From Apibacter adventoris (GTDB lineage Bacteria > Bacteroidota > Bacteroidia > Flavobacteriales > Weeksellaceae), in NCBI RefSeq assembly GCF_002964975.1, contig NZ_PSZM01000042.1, forward strand, positions 1 to 44,715: a stretch of DNA of 44,715 nt, given 5' to 3'. Numbering within the stretch: the first letter of the stretch is position 1; each line of letters opens with the position of its first letter. The position numbers were made by a program, and so were the translations under genes. Shown piece after piece: positions 25,286 through 34,434 of the stretch. Below the pieces are notes generated by a model. It was given only the letters and a program-made list of their open reading frames with translations, was not told the origin of the DNA and ran no database searches.

Positions 25286-27709
25286 TTAAAATTTTACATT
25301 CAATTTCACATTAAAAAACCTTCCTGTTGATTTATTGGGCACAGCATAGCTAAGAGAGCTGTTAATATCCCGTATCCATTGATTACTTATGGTGTTTTTA
25401 ATATCAAAAACGTTAAATATTTCTAAACCTAAAGATAGTTCTTTTAATTTCTTTAATGAGCTGCTTTTTTTTGCTTTGTTCAAACCTTGATCAACAAAAA
25501 CATAAGTTAATCCTACATCGGCTCTTTTATAATCAGATAATTTAGTTTGGTATTTATATGGATCAGAAAAGAGCGGAGCTCCATTAGGTAGACCTGAAGC
25601 ATAAACTAAATTTACACTGGCTTTTAATTGTGGATACTCTTTCATATAGTCCTGAAAAAATAAACCTACTTTAAATTTAGGATCTGTGGGTCTGGGTATA
25701 TATCCTTTTCCATCAATATTTTCCTTAGTTCGTCCATATGAAACGGAGATCCAGGATTCTGCTCCGGGAACAAATTCTCCGTTTAAACGAGCGTCTATTC
25801 CGTAGGCATACCCTTTAGAATTGTTCTCTCCAGTATAAATGATTCTTACATTATCTACAAAATAAGGAATTAGATCATCCAGTTTTTTATAATAAATTTC
25901 AGTTGTAAGTTTAAAAGGTCTTTTTTTCAACATTGTAAACTCATAGTCATTTCCTAAAATAAAATGAACAGACCTTTGGGATTTAATATTTTCATTCAGT
26001 GAACCGTCTAATCGCATAGCTTCTTTATAAAATGGAGGTTGATAATAAAATCCTGTTGCAAACCTAAATAGCATGTCAATATCCCAATTCGGTTTTATAC
26101 CTATCTGCGCTCTGGGACTAAAATCTGTTTTTCCGTTAAAATCCCAATGAGAAACTCTGATTCCTGCATTTATAAGTATACGGGTATTATTCCACATAAA
26201 TTTAGTAGTATATTGTAAATATCCGTTTAGCCTATTAGAGCTTAATTTATTATTAGCATTTCTGGAATTATTTAAAATTAAATCAGAACTATCTAATTCA
26301 CCGGGAAGCGAAATCGGATGAGGAATTGAATAATCTATAGAATCTATGAGCTGCCATTGATTCATTAGGTTTCTTATATCTTCATTTTGATATTTAATTC
26401 CTGCTTCCAGAATAGAGTTTACAGTAATAGAATATTGTGTTTTTAATTGAGTTCCGGTAACAAACATGTCCAAGTTATTTCTCCCATGGTCTATTTGCCC
26501 CCCGTAATTATATGAAGGGACCATTTCCCCGGTTTCGGTATCAAAATCTCGTATTAAATAACCTGAAGAAATATCATAGTATTCTTTTTCTTTAGAATGA
26601 AAAGCATATCCATCCAAAGCAAAAATCCATTTATGCATAGGTTTAAATTGCAAAGAAAAGGTTCCGTTTAAAGTTCTATACCTATCTTTTTCTTTGCCGT
26701 TATAAGCTACATTAATTTTGATGGGATGAGTTAAGGTACCAAATTCTACTTCTCTCGTTTTAGGTACCATTTCAAAATTATTTGAAGAATAAATACCTAA
26801 AAAAGAAATGTTCCATTTAGGGTTAAATTCATATTTCAGAAATGTTTGTGCATCAAAATACTCAGGATTAAAATTAGTATCCCCATTCATAGTATTTAAA
26901 ATCATATCTGTATTTCTGTAACGAATACCTCCAATTCCTGAAAATTTTTGATTTTTATCAGCGAAACCTATAGTTGCAGCCCCCCCCAATAAACTAGCTT
27001 CTAGGATTGATTCAAATTTTTTAGGACGGCGATAATTAATATCTAAAACACTAGACATTTTGTCTCCATAACGAGCTTCAAATCCACCGGCGGAAAAATT
27101 GACGGTAGAAACCATATTTGGATTTATTATGCTCATTCCTTCCTGTTGTCCGCTTCTTACTGTAAGTGGTTTATATATTTCTACTCCATTTAAATAGACA
27201 AGATTTTCATCATAATTACCTCCTCTTACTCTGTAAAAAGAACTTAATTCATCAGCTGTACTCACAAAGGCAGTATTTAAAATTTCTTCTATCCCTCCAG
27301 AAATAGAAGGCATTTTATTTATATTTTGCACATCTATTTGTTTTGCAGTTAAATCTGAAGATTTTCGTGTTCCTTTAAAAATGATTTCAGGAATTTCTTT
27401 TTCAACAAGAGTTTTTAACGAAATGTCTAAAACTATATCATTAGATGATGCTTGAATTGGTTGGGATACAAAGTTAAAATCTGGATGTTCTATTTCAAGT
27501 GTTATATTTGTATTTTTAGGTATTGATAATGAATAGTTACCTTGGGCATCCGTAAAAGTTATGTTAGTTTTAGAAGTAAATACTTTAGCTTTTGATATAG
27601 GTGTTCCTTTTTCAGTAATTATCCTACCGGATATATTGATATATTGTCCATACATAGATATTGTAACCATATGTATGAAAAGAAAGGTTATAAATTTATA
27701 ATTTTTCAA
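25286..27709 (-). CDS. TonB-dependent outer-membrane receptor with carboxypeptidase-like N-terminal domain
   Basis: An 807-residue outer-membrane transporter. A signal peptide ends near SMYGQ (residue 22). Residues ~25-110 form the carboxypeptidase-regulatory-like beta-sandwich (INISGRIITEKGTPISKAKV ... TDAQGNYSL). A plug domain follows (ISGGIEEILNTA ... FYRVRGGNYDENLVYLNGV), then the barrel, which ends in Phe (FFNVKLNVKF), the usual beta-barrel signal. The start codon overlaps the end of the M23 peptidase gene by 14 bases, so the two are co-translated. The substrate is unknown; no SusD-like partner is nearby, so glycan import of the Sus type is not indicated. Confidence 0.93.
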   Translation of the reverse strand: MKNYKFITFLFIHMVTISMYGQYINISGRIITEKGTPISKAKVFTSKTNITFTDAQGNYSLSIPKNTNITLEIEHPDFNFVSQPIQASSNDIVLDISLKTLVEKEIPEIIFKGTRKSSDLTAKQIDVQNINKMPSISGGIEEILNTAFVSTADELSSFYRVRGGNYDENLVYLNGVEIYKPLTVRSGQQEGMSIINPNMVSTVNFSAGGFEARYGDKMSSVLDINYRRPKKFESILEASLLGGAATIGFADKNQKFSGIGGIRYRNTDMILNTMNGDTNFNPEYFDAQTFLKYEFNPKWNISFLGIYSSNNFEMVPKTREVEFGTLTHPIKINVAYNGKEKDRYRTLNGTFSLQFKPMHKWIFALDGYAFHSKEKEYYDISSGYLIRDFDTETGEMVPSYNYGGQIDHGRNNLDMFVTGTQLKTQYSITVNSILEAGIKYQNEDIRNLMNQWQLIDSIDYSIPHPISLPGELDSSDLILNNSRNANNKLSSNRLNGYLQYTTKFMWNNTRILINAGIRVSHWDFNGKTDFSPRAQIGIKPNWDIDMLFRFATGFYYQPPFYKEAMRLDGSLNENIKSQRSVHFILGNDYEFTMLKKRPFKLTTEIYYKKLDDLIPYFVDNVRIIYTGENNSKGYAYGIDARLNGEFVPGAESWISVSYGRTKENIDGKGYIPRPTDPKFKVGLFFQDYMKEYPQLKASVNLVYASGLPNGAPLFSDPYKYQTKLSDYKRADVGLTYVFVDQGLNKAKKSSSLKKLKELSLGLEIFNVFDIKNTISNQWIRDINSSLSYAVPNKSTGRFFNVKLNVKF

Positions 27710-29345
27710 AATTATTATTATAAGTTTTTTTATTATTAGCTTTATCTGTTACGATAACTTCTACCTGATGGAGGCCGGAACTAATGCCTTCTTTTTTAAG
27801 ATCGGGTATAAATAAACTGTTTAATTTATATTCATATTCAGCCAATACCCAATTTCCATCAATAAAAACATTATAATCTTTGATTCCTGAACCGGAATCT
27901 TTGATTATAAAACTCAGGCGGTTTCCTATTTTATTAGTTTTATTTAATGTAGGGCATATAATGGTTGGTGCAGTTTCATCTAATTCTAAAGAGAAAATAC
28001 CTAAATCTTTAGGTTTAGTTTTATAAACTCCATTTTCAAAATTTGTTTCTAAATATTCTTTATTTTTCTTTCCAAAATTGGATGACCAAACAATCATATA
28101 TTTGTCATATTTGTTTTTATCTAATATATTCCAATCAGGTGAAATGGAAAGATAATATTTTTTATGTACAGGAATAGATGAATTATGAATTTGATATTGA
28201 TTATCAGCCAATTTTTGGTACGTAAAATTAAAATTTTCATAAAATGATCCTTTGTCAAATTTTAAAGAAATTTCATCTTTGGTAAAGGTAAAAGAGGTAT
28301 TGTATTTTACTGAGTAATTATTCTTCACTTCAGGTATTTTAAAATCAGTACCTTTCAATGTAAAATTTCTTGTAGTTATATTTCCTGCAAAATCACCTAC
28401 TTCGATTCTAATAGCATATATTTCATCGGGATAGGTTTTAAGAATACCTTTGTTTTTTTCTTGTTCATACATTTGTAATGTATTACCTGGTAATAAATAG
28501 GTTCTGTAAATCCAACTGTTTCTTTCCAAATGCTCTTTATAATCAGTAGTTGCATTTATAAAACGAGTTTCATCAAATGCATGTTTATCTGCCTGAAAAT
28601 TAGAGATTAATTTATCATTTACATAGGTTTTAATAAAATAAATTCCATTGATATTAGCAGATCCATCTTGTTTATCATAAGCTTTTACCCCAAATCCTAT
28701 TTCTCCGGATACAGTGTAAGTTCCGCCTTCTACTGTCAGTACTTTATTTTGATTATCATTAACCATCCCATTTATAGGATAGATCCAAACACCACTCACT
28801 TGAGGTTTAATATGATCGGGAATATCGAAACCAAATAAAAACGGATTCAGTACTTCTTCTGTTTTTGAATCTCGGACTTCAAAATGCAGGTGTGGACCTC
28901 CGGATCCTCCTGTGTTTCCACTAAAAGCTACCAAGTCTCCTTGTTTTACAGGTATTTCATTTGGTTTTAAATAAAAATCTACAGAATAACTTTGTTTTTT
29001 ATATTGTTCTTTTCTCGCTCTTTCTTCAATTTCTCCATATAGAGAACTTAAATGACCATATACGGTTGTATAGCCATTAGGATGAGTTATATAAATAGCT
29101 TTTCCATATCCGTAAGCAGAAATATTTATGCGGGAAACATAACCATCTTGAGGGGCTATGATTTTTAAACCTGTTCTTTGTTGTGTACGAATATCTAAAC
29201 CTGCATGAAAATGATTATTTCTTAATTCAGCATAATTTGCAGAAAGAGAGATAGGGATTTGTAAAGGAAATATGAAATCTTTAGGGTAATTTTGAGAATA
29301 TAATAAACTAGAAAAAAGAGATATTGCTATTATTATTTTCTTCAT
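27696..29345 (-). CDS. Exported M23-family (LytM) metallopeptidase
   Basis: A 549-residue protein with a signal peptide ending at LLYSQ (residue 18). The M23 domain is near the N-terminus: HFHAGLDI (His47, Asp51 of HxxxD) and GPHLHFEVRD (His152, His154), all four zinc/catalytic residues intact, so it should be an active peptidoglycan endopeptidase. The remaining ~380 residues look like beta-sandwich domains (EVGDFAGNITTRNFTLKGTDF; a final bacterial-Ig-like part with VEVIVTDKANNKK). It is the first gene of a two-gene operon with the TonB receptor; a -7 element lies at 29377-29384. Confidence 0.92.
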   Translation of the reverse strand: MKKIIIAISLFSSLLYSQNYPKDFIFPLQIPISLSANYAELRNNHFHAGLDIRTQQRTGLKIIAPQDGYVSRINISAYGYGKAIYITHPNGYTTVYGHLSSLYGEIEERARKEQYKKQSYSVDFYLKPNEIPVKQGDLVAFSGNTGGSGGPHLHFEVRDSKTEEVLNPFLFGFDIPDHIKPQVSGVWIYPINGMVNDNQNKVLTVEGGTYTVSGEIGFGVKAYDKQDGSANINGIYFIKTYVNDKLISNFQADKHAFDETRFINATTDYKEHLERNSWIYRTYLLPGNTLQMYEQEKNKGILKTYPDEIYAIRIEVGDFAGNITTRNFTLKGTDFKIPEVKNNYSVKYNTSFTFTKDEISLKFDKGSFYENFNFTYQKLADNQYQIHNSSIPVHKKYYLSISPDWNILDKNKYDKYMIVWSSNFGKKNKEYLETNFENGVYKTKPKDLGIFSLELDETAPTIICPTLNKTNKIGNRLSFIIKDSGSGIKDYNVFIDGNWVLAEYEYKLNSLFIPDLKKEGISSGLHQVEVIVTDKANNKKTYNNNFEKL

Positions 29346-29376
29346 ATTTATGATTTTCTTACTATATAAATCTTTT

Positions 29377-29384
29377 CAAAAATA
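29377..29384 (-). promoter_or_regulatory. Promoter -7 element (TATTTTTG on minus strand) for the M23-TonB receptor operon
   Basis: A TAnnTTTG match on the minus strand, 31 bases before the M23 ATG at 29345. It is back to back with the rightward element at 29435-29442, so this ~130-base spacer is a divergent promoter region. Confidence 0.5.
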
Positions 29385-29434
29385 AGAAATTCATTTTATT
29401 TAAATAATATAGGAATCCAATCAGTTAAAATTTT

Positions 29435-29442
29435 TACCTTTG
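29435..29442 (+). promoter_or_regulatory. Promoter -7 element (TACCTTTG) that decides the TonB-C gene start
   Basis: A full TAnnTTTG match. A TTG start at 29440 would lie inside it, so the ATG at 29473 is the better start. Confidence 0.6.
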
Positions 29443-29472
29443 ATAACTGAGTATAATTTTATAATAAGTGTG

Positions 29473-29958
29473 ATGATATTACCATTAAAAGCAAATAAAT
29501 ATAACTATTTTTTTTTATGTTCCTTTTTTCTTTTTTGTATACTAATTACTTTTTCATGTAAAGTAAAGGAAGAAGTTAAAAAAGAAAAAACAGGAATTAT
29601 TCATCATCCTGCAGAGTTAGAAAAGAAAGCAGAGTTTGAAGATGGGGATCATCGATTTATTAAATTTTTATCTTCTAATTTAGAATATCCTCAGGAAGCG
29701 ATTCAAAAGAATATTCAGGGAAAAGTCATTATAAAATTTCTAGTAGAAGATGATGGTACTATTGATAACTTTGTAGCGTTGAAAGATATAGGAGGGGGAT
29801 GTGCAGATGAAGTGATTCGTGTTTTGCTAAAAACCCAAGGTCGTTGGAATTCTGCAAAAATTAAAAGAGAACGAGTAAGGTCTTATTACTTTGTAAGTGT
29901 TGTTTTTAAAATGCCAAATGATGATTCGAAACCTTCTCTACAAGTAGATATAAAATAA
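29473..29958 (+). CDS. Lipoprotein with TonB C-terminal domain
   Basis: A 161-residue protein with an N-terminal hydrophobic segment and lipobox ITFSC (Cys29 counted from ATG 29473). The mature part is a single TonB C-terminal fold: FIKFLSSNLEYPQEAIQKNIQG, then KVIIKFLVEDDGTIDNFVALKDIGGGCADE, then VVFKMPN. It lacks the transmembrane anchor and proline-rich linker of a true TonB, so it is a stand-alone TonB-C lipoprotein of a type frequent in Bacteroidota; whether it works with the divergent receptor is unknown. A TTG start at 29440 was rejected because it sits in the -7 element. Confidence 0.82.
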   Translation: MILPLKANKYNYFFLCSFFLFCILITFSCKVKEEVKKEKTGIIHHPAELEKKAEFEDGDHRFIKFLSSNLEYPQEAIQKNIQGKVIIKFLVEDDGTIDNFVALKDIGGGCADEVIRVLLKTQGRWNSAKIKRERVRSYYFVSVVFKMPNDDSKPSLQVDIK

Positions 29959-30108
29959 TCTGACATATAGATACTATTTATATTTAAAATTTTTGGATCA
30001 TTTAATATCATTCAATTTCACCAATAAAAGAAGTAGTTAATAATGAAATTATAATAAAAAACTATCCATTTCTTCAATTAAAGTTATTTGGAAATCTGTA
30101 AAATCATT

Positions 30109-30330
30109 TTAGTAACTATTAGGTCCAGTTGTTTTATAATCTTGTAATTGATTATTTTTAAAATAATAATATCCGTTGAAATTTATTCAATATAGGAGGA
30201 TTAATCGAAAAAAATTATCCCCAACGTAAACAAAACTATCGAAGGTTTACAAATTAAAAATAATTGGGTTGTAATAAATTAAAATTTGAAATAGAAGAGT
30301 CAAAAGATAATAGGTCCTCAAATTATAAAT
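30109..30330 (-). pseudogene. Decayed minus-strand gene (3' part)
   Basis: Read leftward, this stretch ends in a protein-like C-terminus, NFNGYYYFKNNQLQDYKTTG then PNSY and a stop at 30109-30111. The upstream part continues in shifting frames (TFDSFVYVGDNFF; DSSISNFNLLQPNYF) with several stops and frame changes, as expected for a gene in decay. I do not recognise the family. The rest of 29959-30591 holds no intact gene. Confidence 0.4.
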
Positions 30331-30591
30331 TTTGTATTTTTTTCTTTATTAATAATATCCAGTTATTTTATTCCTTCGTTAACATTAAGGAAAAGAAAAT
30401 TCAAAATTAGAAGAAGTTATTTTTGATTATGTTTTATTTAGAGAAGTAGATTTCAGACATTGAAATAATTCTAAAAGATATTTGATTTTATGTAAAAATA
30501 AATTTACAAAAACCTAAAAAAGGAATGTTAGAAACTATGTAAAATTCATACAAAAATATCCTGTCAAAATTAAAAAAATAAATTATTTCAT

Positions 30592-30599
30592 TACATTTG
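30592..30599 (+). promoter_or_regulatory. Promoter -7 element (TACATTTG) for fhs
   Basis: A full TAnnTTTG match, 25 bases before the fhs ATG. No TTG at -33. Confidence 0.5.
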
Positions 30600-30624
30600 A
30601 GTACTAAAAAATAGAAAAGTTATC

Positions 30625-32316
30625 ATGAATAAGAAAGTAGAAATGCTTTGGAAATCAGATATTGAAATAGCGAGATCCATTCCTTTAGAACCTATTTCAA
30701 AAGTTGCAGAAAAGATAAATATACCAATAACAGAACTTATTCCTTATGGAAAATATATAGCGAAAGTTCCTTTAGAATTAAAATCAGAAGATCAAATAAA
30801 AAAATCTAAACTTATCCTGGTCACCTCTATCACTCCTACAAAAGCAGGAATAGGAAAAACAACGGTTTCGATCGGATTAGCTTTAGGGTTAAATAAAATA
30901 GGAAAAAATGCAATTGTTGCTTTAAGAGAACCTTCTTTAGGTCCATGTTTTGGTATGAAAGGCGGAGCTACAGGAGGTGGATATTCTCAAATTCTTCCTA
31001 TGGAAGATATAAACTTACATTTTACTGGCGATTTTCATGCTGTTACCTCTGCACATAATATGATTAGTGCTCTGTTAGATAATTATTTATATCATAATCG
31101 AGGAACAGATCACATGTTAAAAGAAGTAGTATGGAAAAGAGTCTTAGATGTAAATGATAGAAATCTGAGAAATATAGTGTCAGGATTAGGCGGAATAAAA
31201 AATGGAATTCCACAAGAATCGGGCTTTGATATAACACCGGCTTCAGAAATTATGGCAATTTTATGTTTATCCCTTAATATGGAAGATTTGAAAAGAAGAA
31301 TTGAAAATATATTATTAGGATATAAAGCAGACGGAAGTTTGTTTACAGTAAAAGATTTAGGAATTGCCGGAGCCATAACCGTATTGCTAAAAGATGCAAT
31401 AAAGCCTAATTTAGTACAAACCAATAATAATACAGCTGCTTTTGTTCACGGAGGTCCTTTTGCAAATATTGCTCACGGATGTAATTCTATATTAGCTACT
31501 CAAATGGCTATGAGCTATGGAGAATATGTAATTACAGAAGCAGGTTTTGGTGCTGATTTGGGAGCTGAAAAATTCTTTGATATAAAATGTAGGAAATCAG
31601 GATTAGAACCTAAACTTACAGTTATAGTGGTGACCGCTCAAGGGCTGAAAATGCATGGAGGAATTAATTTGGAAAAATTAAAAGAAAAAAGTGTAGTTGG
31701 AATAATACAAGGTCTCGAAAATTTAAAAAAACATATACTTAATATGAAGTCTTTTGGGCAAAGTATAATTGTAGCTTTTAATAGATATAGCTCAGATTGG
31801 GAAGAAGAAATTGCGATTGTTAAAGAATTTTGTTATAAAAAAAAGGTAGGTTTTGCCTTAAATAATTCTTTTATAGAGGGAGCAGAGGGAGCAGCTGATC
31901 TAGCCCGGTTAGTAGTTGAAACTATAGAAACTCAACCATCGGAAAAACTGGTTTTTCCTTATCAAGATGAAGAGGATATATCTACGAAAATAGAAAAAGT
32001 AGCTAAGAAAATTTATGGCGCTTCAAAAGTCATCTTTAGTAAAAAATCATTAATTAAACTAAAGAAGATTAAAGAAACAGATATGAATTCATTTCCTATT
32101 TGTATAGCCAAGACTCAGTACTCTTTTTCTGCAGATCCTAAAGCCTATGGGCAAATTCGTGATTTTGAATTTGAAATTAAAGATATAGTAATCAACCGAG
32201 GAGCAGAGTTTATTGTGGCAATAGCCGGAGATATTTTACGTATGCCGGGATTACCAAAAGTTCCGCAAGCTAATAAAATTGATTGGGTACATGGAAAAAT
32301 TGAGGGATTAAATTAA
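30625..32316 (+). CDS. fhs: Formate--tetrahydrofolate ligase
   Basis: A 563-residue enzyme that makes 10-formyl-tetrahydrofolate from formate, THF and ATP, feeding one-carbon units to purines and initiator tRNA. The ATP-binding P-loop is [11 protein letters not shown] (70-80), followed by the conserved block [19 protein letters not shown] and [14 protein letters not shown]. Later motifs [16 protein letters not shown] and [15 protein letters not shown] are also family-typical. The length is normal. It is monocistronic with its own -7 element; decayed sequence lies on both sides. Confidence 0.97.
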   Translation: MNKKVEMLWKSDIEIARSIPLEPISKVAEKINIPITELIPYGKYIAKVPLELKSEDQIKKSKLILVTSITPTKAGIGKTTVSIGLALGLNKIGKNAIVALREPSLGPCFGMKGGATGGGYSQILPMEDINLHFTGDFHAVTSAHNMISALLDNYLYHNRGTDHMLKEVVWKRVLDVNDRNLRNIVSGLGGIKNGIPQESGFDITPASEIMAILCLSLNMEDLKRRIENILLGYKADGSLFTVKDLGIAGAITVLLKDAIKPNLVQTNNNTAAFVHGGPFANIAHGCNSILATQMAMSYGEYVITEAGFGADLGAEKFFDIKCRKSGLEPKLTVIVVTAQGLKMHGGINLEKLKEKSVVGIIQGLENLKKHILNMKSFGQSIIVAFNRYSSDWEEEIAIVKEFCYKKKVGFALNNSFIEGAEGAADLARLVVETIETQPSEKLVFPYQDEEDISTKIEKVAKKIYGASKVIFSKKSLIKLKKIKETDMNSFPICIAKTQYSFSADPKAYGQIRDFEFEIKDIVINRGAEFIVAIAGDILRMPGLPKVPQANKIDWVHGKIEGLN

Positions 32317-32320
32317 CTAA

Positions 32321-32428
32321 TTATTTTATTTTTAGATATTTCTTAATTTCAGATGATGGTTGATTTAAGTTATCTGCACATAATTGCAAAGAACAGAGTG
32401 CACTATGTGCAGGTTTAAAAGTTATGTT
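32321..32428 (-). pseudogene. Gene remnant on minus strand (C-terminal fragment)
   Basis: A stop-free 35-codon stretch on the minus strand reads KPAHSALCSLQLCADNLNQP and ends in KKYLKIK. It looks like a real protein end: amino-acid make-up is varied and hydrophobic positions alternate. No start is present, and just upstream a NTDYPDKT fragment is seen in another frame, so a frameshifted remnant is likely. It ends five bases after the fhs stop, tail to tail. The family is not recognised. Confidence 0.3.
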
Positions 32429-32669
32429 TTATCAGGATAATCAGTATTCTAATTTTTAACAAATAAGCTATAAAAAAATGTAGAGGTTATATTTTGTATC
32501 TTCTTGTCAGGTTGTAATATTAGGTAATATTTTATCGTATCTAAAACTTTTTATTGTTGCTTTAATTTAGATTAATGATTAATAACTAAACCTATAACAA
32601 GATATTTTTTCAATATTTTGTTAGCCCAAATATGAAATTAAAATACTTCAATTAGATTTTACACGATAT

Positions 32670-32924
32670 CTAACAGGTATAATCAAGGTTATAATATTTA
32701 ATCTGCTTTTTGATTTGCCTTTTTCCTTTTTGTAAAACGTCGAAAATTTTTCGATAATAGGAATTTCCACTGGATGTTTTTTTATTTATAATTTGTTCCT
32801 TATATAATCTTATTTTGCAGTTGGTTTTTCGCAATATTTCATTGAATGTTTTTAATACCTTGTTTTCATGAATTGTGAAATCTATATCAATTAACGAAAA
32901 TTCAACAAAATGACTATTTTCGAT
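32670..32924 (-). pseudogene. Coding remnant without a usable start, minus strand
   Basis: A stop-free run of 84 codons on the minus strand, bounded upstream by TAA and ending with TAG at 32670-32672. It reads HFVEFSLIDIDFTIHENKVL, continues KTFNEILRKTN and SGNSYYRKIFDVLQKGKRQI. There is no ATG at its beginning, which is why standard gene finding would miss it. The charged-helical composition looks like protein. It lies 36 bases after the HxlR gene on the same strand. I do not recognise the family. Confidence 0.3.
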
Positions 32925-32959
32925 TTAATGTTATCATAAATCATAAGTTTTATAAATAA

Positions 32960-33325
32960 TTATTTCTTGCTAGCTTCATGCTCACGTATAGGGATATTTT
33001 CTTTTTTCATTTGAGTAATTCCCCATTCTCTCAATTGATTAATGAAAGGAATCAAACTCTTGCTAACATCTGTAAGCCTATATTCAACCTTAGGAGGTAC
33101 TTCAGGATAAACTTTTCTAAATAAAAGATTGTCATTCTCGAGTTCTCGTAAGGTTTGAGTGAGCATTTTAGTGGTAATGTCGGTTATATGCCTTTTTAGC
33201 TCTCCAAACCTTAGGACTTCATTATTATAAATATGCCATAATATTCTTCCTTTATATTTTCCTCCTATTCTTCTAAATGCATAATCTACCGCACAAATAG
33301 TTTCCTTAATATTTTTTTCCTTCAT
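32960..33325 (-). CDS. HxlR-family winged-helix regulator
   Basis: A 121-residue DNA-binding protein. The ATG at 33325 is chosen over a TTG at 33340 because it gives the family's normal length. The single HxlR winged helix begins with ICAVDYAFRRIGGKYKGRILWHI, followed by FGELKRHITDITTKMLTQTLRELENDNLL and the wing YPEVPPKVEYRLTDVSKSL. The Cys just before the first helix corresponds to the redox-sensing cysteine of YodB-type members, so response to electrophiles or quinones is possible. It is divergent from the exported metallohydrolase; a palindrome in the shared spacer is a candidate operator. Confidence 0.9.
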   Translation of the reverse strand: MKEKNIKETICAVDYAFRRIGGKYKGRILWHIYNNEVLRFGELKRHITDITTKMLTQTLRELENDNLLFRKVYPEVPPKVEYRLTDVSKSLIPFINQLREWGITQMKKENIPIREHEASKK

Positions 33326-33373
33326 CTTATTGATAATCAATAATAGTTTATTTTAAGTAACTAAGGTACAAAA

Positions 33374-33414
33374 AAGTAGGTACTTGCGAATAGTAAATTA
33401 AATAAATAGTTTTG
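33374..33414 (+). promoter_or_regulatory. Promoter of the metallohydrolase gene with overlapping candidate HxlR operator
   Basis: The palindrome AAGTAGGTACTT (33374-33385, arms AAGTA/TACTT) overlaps the -33 TTG (33384-33386). TAGTTTTG (33407-33414) lies 20 bases further and matches the -7 consensus, a well-spaced promoter. A protein bound to the palindrome would block polymerase. A half-related GGTAC lies just upstream (33365-33369). Binding by the neighbouring HxlR protein is inferred from position. Confidence 0.6.
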
Positions 33415-33429
33415 TATAAAATTTATAAT

Positions 33430-34434
33430 ATGAATAGAAGAAAGGCTATAAAACTAAGTATATTAGCTGGAAGTACAATGGTTTCACCAGCATTAATGAG
33501 CAGTACTTTAAATCATAATGTTATGAAAAAAGGAAAAGAAAATGGTACTAAGTGTGAAAACCTGAAAATTAATTTAGGCAATATTTGTTTTTATATATTT
33601 TCAGATGGTTATTTAACACTAAACAAGCCACAACCAACTTTTGCGCCAGCCATTCCTCCAGCACAATTCATGGACGAAATGGAAAAATCTCATTTAACAA
33701 AGAATATCATAAATTTTGCGATCAATATTATGTTAATAAAGACACAAGAAAAGACGATTCTAATAGATGCAGGTATGGGTAACCATTTTGGGGATAAACA
33801 AGGTTGGTTATTGAATAATATTGAAAATGCAGGCTTCTCAAGAAACTCTATTACCGATATTTTAATTACCCATGCACATAGGGATCATATAGGAGGACTT
33901 ATCACAAATGATGGAACAATAGTTTATCCAAATGCAAAATATCATATAGCTAAAGAGGAGTATGATTTCTGGATGTCGGACAATCCGGATTTTTCTAAAA
34001 GCAAGCTAACCTTTGAGCAAAAGAATACAACTATTGATTTTACAAAAAAAGTTTTAAATAGAATTAAGGAAAAGATAGTACTATTTCATCCTGGAGATTT
34101 CTTGTTTTCTTTGGTTCAGACAGAATTAGCGGCAGGACATACACCGGGACATACTATTTTTACTATATCTTCCGAAGGAAAATCGATTAAAAATGTTGTT
34201 GATGTTTTTCATTCACCTTTGCTAATTTCAAATCCGGAATGGGGAATAGAATTTGACATTGACTTTGAGCAGGGCATCCATACCAGAACACAAATATTAG
34301 AAGATTGTTATATAAATAAACAATTGGTTATGTCCTCACATTTGCCTTGGCCGGGATTGGGTTATATTGACAAAAGAGACAAATATTATTGGAGTCCGAT
34401 ATATTATTATACCCCAACAGAAATAAATTTGTAA
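33430..34434 (+). CDS. Exported metallo-beta-lactamase-fold hydrolase (Tat-type signal)
   Basis: A 334-residue protein starting at ATG 33430; the longer frame from TTG 33412 overlaps the promoter. The N-terminus MNRRKAIKLSILAGSTMVSP has a twin-arginine motif followed by a hydrophobic stretch, suggesting folded export via Tat. The metal site HAHRDHIGG (His148, His150, Asp152, His153), HTPGHT (His241), an Asp in VVDVFHSP (258) and SHLPWPG (last His) are all present, so the two-metal centre is complete. The family includes lactonases and arylsulfatase-like hydrolases; I cannot pick the substrate. It is divergent from an HxlR regulator that probably controls it. Confidence 0.88.
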   Translation: MNRRKAIKLSILAGSTMVSPALMSSTLNHNVMKKGKENGTKCENLKINLGNICFYIFSDGYLTLNKPQPTFAPAIPPAQFMDEMEKSHLTKNIINFAINIMLIKTQEKTILIDAGMGNHFGDKQGWLLNNIENAGFSRNSITDILITHAHRDHIGGLITNDGTIVYPNAKYHIAKEEYDFWMSDNPDFSKSKLTFEQKNTTIDFTKKVLNRIKEKIVLFHPGDFLFSLVQTELAAGHTPGHTIFTISSEGKSIKNVVDVFHSPLLISNPEWGIEFDIDFEQGIHTRTQILEDCYINKQLVMSSHLPWPGLGYIDKRDKYYWSPIYYYTPTEINL

